From positions 1-7,943 of the forward strand of contig JBJHBY010000165.1 in assembly GCA_050485745.1 (NCBI GenBank): a DNA stretch of 7,943 bases, in the 5' to 3' direction. The notes beneath the pieces are model-generated. The model did no database searches. It saw only the letters and a program-made list of their open reading frames with translations, and was not told where the DNA came from. The stretch's first letter is position 1; each line of letters opens with the position of its first letter. The DNA comes from JBJHBY01 sp050485745 (GTDB lineage: Bacteria > Pseudomonadota > Gammaproteobacteria > Pseudomonadales > CAMLJR01). Position numbers and translations under genes: made by a program. Shown here one piece after another: positions 5,112 to 7,943 of the stretch.

Positions 5112-6491
5112 ATGTTTGAGAACCTGACCGAACGCCTGTCCCGTACCCTGCGCCACATCAGTGGCCAGGCGCGCCTGACGGAAGACAACGTCAAGGACGC
5201 CATGCGCGAGGTGCGCATGGCCCTGCTCGAAGCCGATGTCGCCCTGCCGGTGGTCAAGGATTTCGTCGATGCGGTGCGCGCCCGTGCCGTGGGCCAGGAA
5301 GTCAGCCGCAGCCTGAACCCGGGGCAGATGTTCATCAAGATCGTGCGCGACGAGCTCGAGCGCGTTATGGGTGGCGCCGGCGAGGGCTTGTCCCTGGCTG
5401 TGCAGCCCCCCGCGATCGTGCTGATGGCGGGCCTGCAGGGGGCGGGCAAGACCACCACCGTGGCCAAACTGGCGCGCCACCTCAAGGAGCGTGAAAAAAA
5501 GTCGGTGATGGTGGTCAGTGCCGACGTTTACCGCCCGGCAGCGATCAAGCAGCTGCAGACCCTGGCCGAGGAGGTCGGGGTGGCATTCTTCCCCAGTGAC
5601 ACCAGCCAGGCACCGGTGGATATCGCCCGCGCCGCGGTGGAGCAGGCGCGTCTGAAGTTCTGCGACGTGCTGCTGGTGGATACCGCCGGCCGTCTCGCCG
5701 TGGATGAAGCGATGATGGCGGAGATTCGCGAGCTGCACGCGGCAATCAAGCCTGCCGAAACCCTGTTCGTGGTTGACGCCATGACCGGTCAGGATGCGGC
5801 CAATACCGCCCGCGCCTTCAACGAGGCCCTGCCGTTGACCGGCGTGGTGCTGACCAAGGCGGACGCCGACAGCCGTGGCGGTGCTGCTCTCTCGGTGCGG
5901 CACATCACCGGCAAGCCGATCAAGTTCCTCGGCGTCGGTGAGCGCAGCACCGCCCTTGAACCCTTCCACCCGGAGCGTATCGCCTCGCGCATTCTTGGCA
6001 TGGGCGACATCCTGTCGCTGATCGAGGAGGCGGAGCAGAAGCTCGACCGCGGCAAGGCCGAGAAGCTCGCCAAAAAAATGAAGAAGGGCAAGGGCTTCGA
6101 CCTCGAGGACCTGCGCGACCAGTTCCAGCAGATGAAGAGCCTCGGTGGCATCGGTGGCATGCTCGACAAGCTCCCCGGCGGTGCCCAGCTCGGTCAGATG
6201 GCGCAGAGCCAGCTCGATAACCGGCAGTTCGCGCGCATGGAGGCCATCATCAACTCCATGACGCCGGCGGAGCGCCGCAACCCGGATATCCTCAACGGCT
6301 CGCGCAAGCGCCGCATCACCCAGGGCTCCGGCACCAATATCCAGGACCTCAACCGTCTGCTCAAGCAGCACAAGCAGATGCAGAAGATGATGAAAAAGAT
6401 GAGCGGCAAGGGCGGCATGGCCAATATGATGCGTGGCCTCGGCGGCATGTTGCCGCCAGGCATGGGCGGGGGCGGGTTTCCCCCGCGCTGA
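5112..6491 (+). CDS. ffh: Signal recognition particle GTPase Ffh
   Basis: SRP54-family protein that binds signal sequences of nascent inner-membrane proteins and 4.5S RNA, then docks with FtsY. The ATG at 5112 gives 459 residues starting MFENLTERLSRTLR, matching E. coli (MFDNLTDRLSRTLR). A TTG four codons upstream (5100) is in frame but unnecessary. Domains: N helical bundle 1-88 with the ALLEADV motif (37-43); G domain about 100-295 with P-loop GLQGAGKTT (107-115), DVYRPAA (138-144), DTAGR (190-194) and TKAD (248-251); M domain about 300-434 with the RNA-binding block SRKRRITQGSG (397-407). The signal-binding finger loop (341-366) is glycine-rich and carries fewer methionines than usual, though the tail is Met/Gly-rich. 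The Shine-Dalgarno is weak. It is expected to be essential. Confidence 0.98.
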   Translation: MFENLTERLSRTLRHISGQARLTEDNVKDAMREVRMALLEADVALPVVKDFVDAVRARAVGQEVSRSLNPGQMFIKIVRDELERVMGGAGEGLSLAVQPPAIVLMAGLQGAGKTTTVAKLARHLKEREKKSVMVVSADVYRPAAIKQLQTLAEEVGVAFFPSDTSQAPVDIARAAVEQARLKFCDVLLVDTAGRLAVDEAMMAEIRELHAAIKPAETLFVVDAMTGQDAANTARAFNEALPLTGVVLTKADADSRGGAALSVRHITGKPIKFLGVGERSTALEPFHPERIASRILGMGDILSLIEEAEQKLDRGKAEKLAKKMKKGKGFDLEDLRDQFQQMKSLGGIGGMLDKLPGGAQLGQMAQSQLDNRQFARMEAIINSMTPAERRNPDILNGSRKRRITQGSGTNIQDLNRLLKQHKQMQKMMKKMSGKGGMANMMRGLGGMLPPGMGGGGFPPR

Positions 6492-6503
6492 GGCCCGCTA
6501 CCG

Positions 6504-6546
6504 CCCCGGCGGAGAGTTTTCACAACCCGGTTCCAAAGCGCCGGGG
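6504..6546 (+). terminator. Hairpin after ffh, interleaved with the rpsP promoter
   Basis: CCCCGGCG (6504-6511) and CGCCGGGG (6539-6546) are perfect 8-bp inverted repeats separated by 27 bases and followed by only TTTA. An alternative shorter stem is CCCGG (6526-6530) with CCGGG (6541-6545). Located 12 bases after the ffh stop, it is a candidate, though weak, intrinsic terminator. The right arm lies inside the -35/-10 spacer of the rpsP promoter. Confidence 0.45.
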
Positions 6547-6559
6547 TTTACCTTATAAT
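6531..6559 (+). promoter_or_regulatory. Sigma70 promoter of the rpsP-rimM-trmD operon
   Basis: TTCCAA (6531-6536), a 17-base spacer and a perfect TATAAT (6554-6559). The sequence just after the -10 is TCGCCGCC, a GC-rich discriminator of the kind seen at stringently controlled ribosomal promoters (ppGpp/DksA-sensitive in E. coli). Transcription would begin near 6566, giving a leader of about 78 bases before rpsP. The -35 is poor (three of six), so growth-rate control or an activator is plausible. Confidence 0.75.
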
Positions 6560-6643
6560 TCGCCGCCTTTCTGGCCTGTGGCCAGGACTTGATTGATGAC
6601 GGTCGCGCTCCAGCGCGGCGCGAAGCATGGGACGAAAATTGGC

Positions 6644-6895
6644 ATGGTAACGATTCGTTTGTCACGCGGTGGCTCCAAGAAGCGCCCCTTCTACCAGATC
6701 ACCGTGACGGACAGCCGCACTTCGCGGGATGGCCGTTTCATCGAGCGCGTGGGTTTCTTCAACCCGCTCGCTCGTGGCCAGGAAGAGCGCCTGCGCGTGG
6801 ATCTGGCCCGTGTCGACCACTGGGTTGGCAATGGTGCACAGCTGTCTGACCGGGTGGCGAACCTTGTCAGCGAGGCGCGCAAGGCCGCTGCCTGA
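6644..6895 (+). CDS. rpsP: 30S ribosomal protein S16
   Basis: Small-subunit protein that binds 16S rRNA early and helps 30S assembly. The 83-residue product begins MVTIRLSRGGSKKRPFYQI and continues through DGRFIERVGFFNP (29-41), the family's best-known block, to HWVGNGAQLSDRV (59-71); E. coli S16 has 82 residues. The start at 6644 is chosen by this N-terminus. In-frame ATGs at 6593 and 6596 would add 17 or 16 residues (one reading MTVALQRGAKHGTKIG) unlike any S16 I know and are judged leader sequence. The Shine-Dalgarno is weak (GGGA at 6629-6632, 11 bases away). First gene of the operon with rimM 16 bases downstream. Confidence 0.97.
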   Translation: MVTIRLSRGGSKKRPFYQITVTDSRTSRDGRFIERVGFFNPLARGQEERLRVDLARVDHWVGNGAQLSDRVANLVSEARKAAA

Positions 6896-6911
6896 GCGGG
6901 TGGTCGCGTCG

Positions 6912-7451
6912 ATGGGTGATTCCGAACGCCCGGTGGTGATCGGCCGCATCGGCGCAGCATACGGTGTACAGGGTTGGTTCCGGGTCCAGGCCTTTACCGA
7001 TCCGATGGAAAACTTCCTGGACTACCGTCACTGCCGCATTGGTCGTGAGGGGGAGTGGCGCGAGGTCGTGTTCGATGGGGGCCGCCGCCACGGCAAGGGG
7101 CTGGTGGCGCATATCGCCGGGGTGGATACCCCGGAGGCGGCGCGAGAGCTGGTGGGCAGTGAGATTGCCGTGCCGGCCGCGGCCATGCCGGAGCTGGCGC
7201 CGGGGGAATACTACTGGCATCAGCTTGAGGGTCTGCAGGTGCTGACCACGTCCGGGGAATGCCTGGGCCGGGTCGACCACCTGTTTGCCACCGGCGCCAA
7301 TGACGTCATGGTGGTAAAGCCCTGCGCGGGCAGTATCGACACCCGCGAGCGCCTGCTGCCCTGGCTGCCGGAGCAGGTGGTGCTGGACATTCGCCAGGGC
7401 GAAGGGCCCGGCGAGGGCGAGATCCGCGTCGACTGGGATCCGGCGTTTTGA
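6912..7451 (+). CDS. rimM: 16S rRNA processing / 30S maturation factor RimM
   Basis: Assembly factor that binds S19 and the 30S head to aid late 16S rRNA maturation. The 179-residue product (E. coli 182) has the N-terminal RimM domain with IGRIGAAYGVQGWFRV (10-25) and the C-terminal PRC-barrel domain with YYWHQLEGLQV (100-110), the GANDVMVV segment (128-135) and RLLPWLPEQVVLDI (147-160). It ends VDWDPAF, close to VDWDPGF in E. coli. The ATG at 6912 fits the family start; a GTG at 6900 is in frame and possible. A weak GGGTGG (6898-6903) serves as Shine-Dalgarno. It lies between rpsP and trmD as in most gammaproteobacteria. Confidence 0.96.
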   Translation: MGDSERPVVIGRIGAAYGVQGWFRVQAFTDPMENFLDYRHCRIGREGEWREVVFDGGRRHGKGLVAHIAGVDTPEAARELVGSEIAVPAAAMPELAPGEYYWHQLEGLQVLTTSGECLGRVDHLFATGANDVMVVKPCAGSIDTRERLLPWLPEQVVLDIRQGEGPGEGEIRVDWDPAF

Positions 7452-7485
7452 GCGGTCTGCGGCCGCGGCGACCGGGAGCGGCGGC

Positions 7486-7943
7486 ATGACAATGAAGATC
7501 GGCGTGGTCAGCCTGTTCCCGGAGATGTTCCGGGCCCTGAGCGACTACGGCATCAGCCGCCGCGCCCTGGAGCGTGAGCTGCTGCAACTGTGCTTCTGGA
7601 ACCCGCGGGACTTTACCCGCGACCGCCATCGCACGGTGGACGACCGGCCCTACGGCGGCGGTCCCGGCATGGTGATGAAGCCCGAGCCCCTGGCCGCTGC
7701 CCTGGCCGCGGCGCGGGCTGAGCTGGGTGCCGGCACGCCGGTGCTGTACCTGTCCCCGCAGGGGCGGTCGCTGGACCAGTCCGCGGTGGAGGCGTTGGCG
7801 CAGCGCCCGCGCATGATCCTGCTGGCGGGTCGCTATGAAGGGGTCGACGAGCGCCTGATCGAGGCGGAGGTCGACGAGGAGTGGTCGATCGGCGACTACG
7901 TGCTGAGCGGCGGCGAGCTGCCGGCGATGGTGCTGATCGACGC
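7486..7943 (+). CDS. trmD: tRNA (guanine-37-N1) methyltransferase, N-terminal part (partial)
   Basis: SPOUT-class enzyme that uses S-adenosylmethionine to make m1G37 next to the anticodon, preventing +1 frameshifting; usually essential. 152 codons are in the window, against about 255 residues in E. coli, so the linker, the catalytic Asp (169 in E. coli) and the C-terminal tRNA-binding domain lie beyond the edge. Visible blocks: VVSLFPEMF (7-15), HRTVDDRPYGGGPGM (48-62), YLSPQGR (88-94) and the trefoil-knot cofactor segments LAGRYEGVDERLI (113-125) and SIGDYVLSGGELPAM (134-148). Residues 23-28 read ISRRAL where E. coli has VTGRAV, a small local difference. The ATG at 7486 is preferred over the one at 7492 because GGGAG (7474-7478) is seven bases from the first. 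It follows rimM by 34 bases. Confidence 0.96.
   Translation, partial: MTMKIGVVSLFPEMFRALSDYGISRRALERELLQLCFWNPRDFTRDRHRTVDDRPYGGGPGMVMKPEPLAAALAAARAELGAGTPVLYLSPQGRSLDQSAVEALAQRPRMILLAGRYEGVDERLIEAEVDEEWSIGDYVLSGGELPAMVLID

Noticed and set aside
5076..6371. Long minus-strand reading frame (431 codons) opposite ffh
   Set aside because: It is the mirror of a certain gene in high-GC DNA, where antisense frames stay open. Its translation is rich in His, Gln, Gly and Leu repeats typical of antisense artefacts and matches no family I know.
1..7943. Search for a novel defence, mobile or biosynthetic system
   Set aside because: All genes belong to recognised core or conserved families in a largely conserved order. 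No transposase, integrase, attachment-site duplication, CRISPR repeats, toxin-antitoxin pair or compositional island was seen.

Overview
The window looks like ordinary core chromosome of a high-GC gammaproteobacterium. The evidence is the canonical rpsP-rimM-trmD order directly after ffh, the ypjD-corB pair divergent from ffh (as in E. coli and Pseudomonas), a NudL-type CoA pyrophosphatase, and protein sequences that align by eye along their whole length with E. coli Tgt, CorB/YfjD, YpjD, Ffh, RpsP, RimM and TrmD. GC is high throughout with no obvious compositional break, and there are no transposases, integrases, CRISPR arrays, tRNAs or rRNAs. I cannot name the genus.

Layout, left to right. 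(1) 1-875, plus strand: the 3' half of tgt (queuosine pathway), coupled by a one-base overlap to a small stand-alone NIF3/YqfO-like (PII/CutA-like fold) protein. (2) 876-1002: a short gap between converging genes that holds a REP-like palindrome. (3) 1003-1326, minus: a DUF3135 protein. (4) 1327-1466: a divergent intergenic region with a 9-bp-stem inverted repeat. (5) 1467-2823, plus: a tightly coupled trio of NudL-type CoA pyrophosphatase, gamma-class carbonic anhydrase-like protein and DUF1289 four-cysteine protein, joined by ATGA and GTGA overlaps. (6) 2816-4937, minus: the membrane pair ypjD (CcsA-like) and corB (DUF21/CBS/CorC_HlyC); the end of corB overlaps the end of the DUF1289 gene by 8 bp. 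(7) 4938-5111: divergent control region. (8) 5112-6491, plus: ffh, the SRP GTPase. (9) 6492-6643: a hairpin interleaved with a strong sigma70 promoter. (10) 6644-7943, plus: rpsP, rimM and the 5' part of trmD, running off the window.

Functionally the window is translation, tRNA modification and membrane-protein housekeeping: tRNA G34 (Tgt) and G37 (TrmD) modification, 30S maturation (RimM, S16), co-translational targeting (Ffh) and probable divalent-cation handling (CorB, with YpjD as a neighbour of unclear role). The NudL/gamma-CA/DUF1289 trio is the least understood part; its coupling suggests a shared, possibly CoA-related job, which is inference only.

I found no convincing undescribed system. 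The items most worth a second look are the REP-like palindrome, the hairpin/promoter overlap before rpsP, the coupled NudL/gamma-CA/DUF1289 trio, the unusual neighbour downstream of tgt, and the TTG starts.
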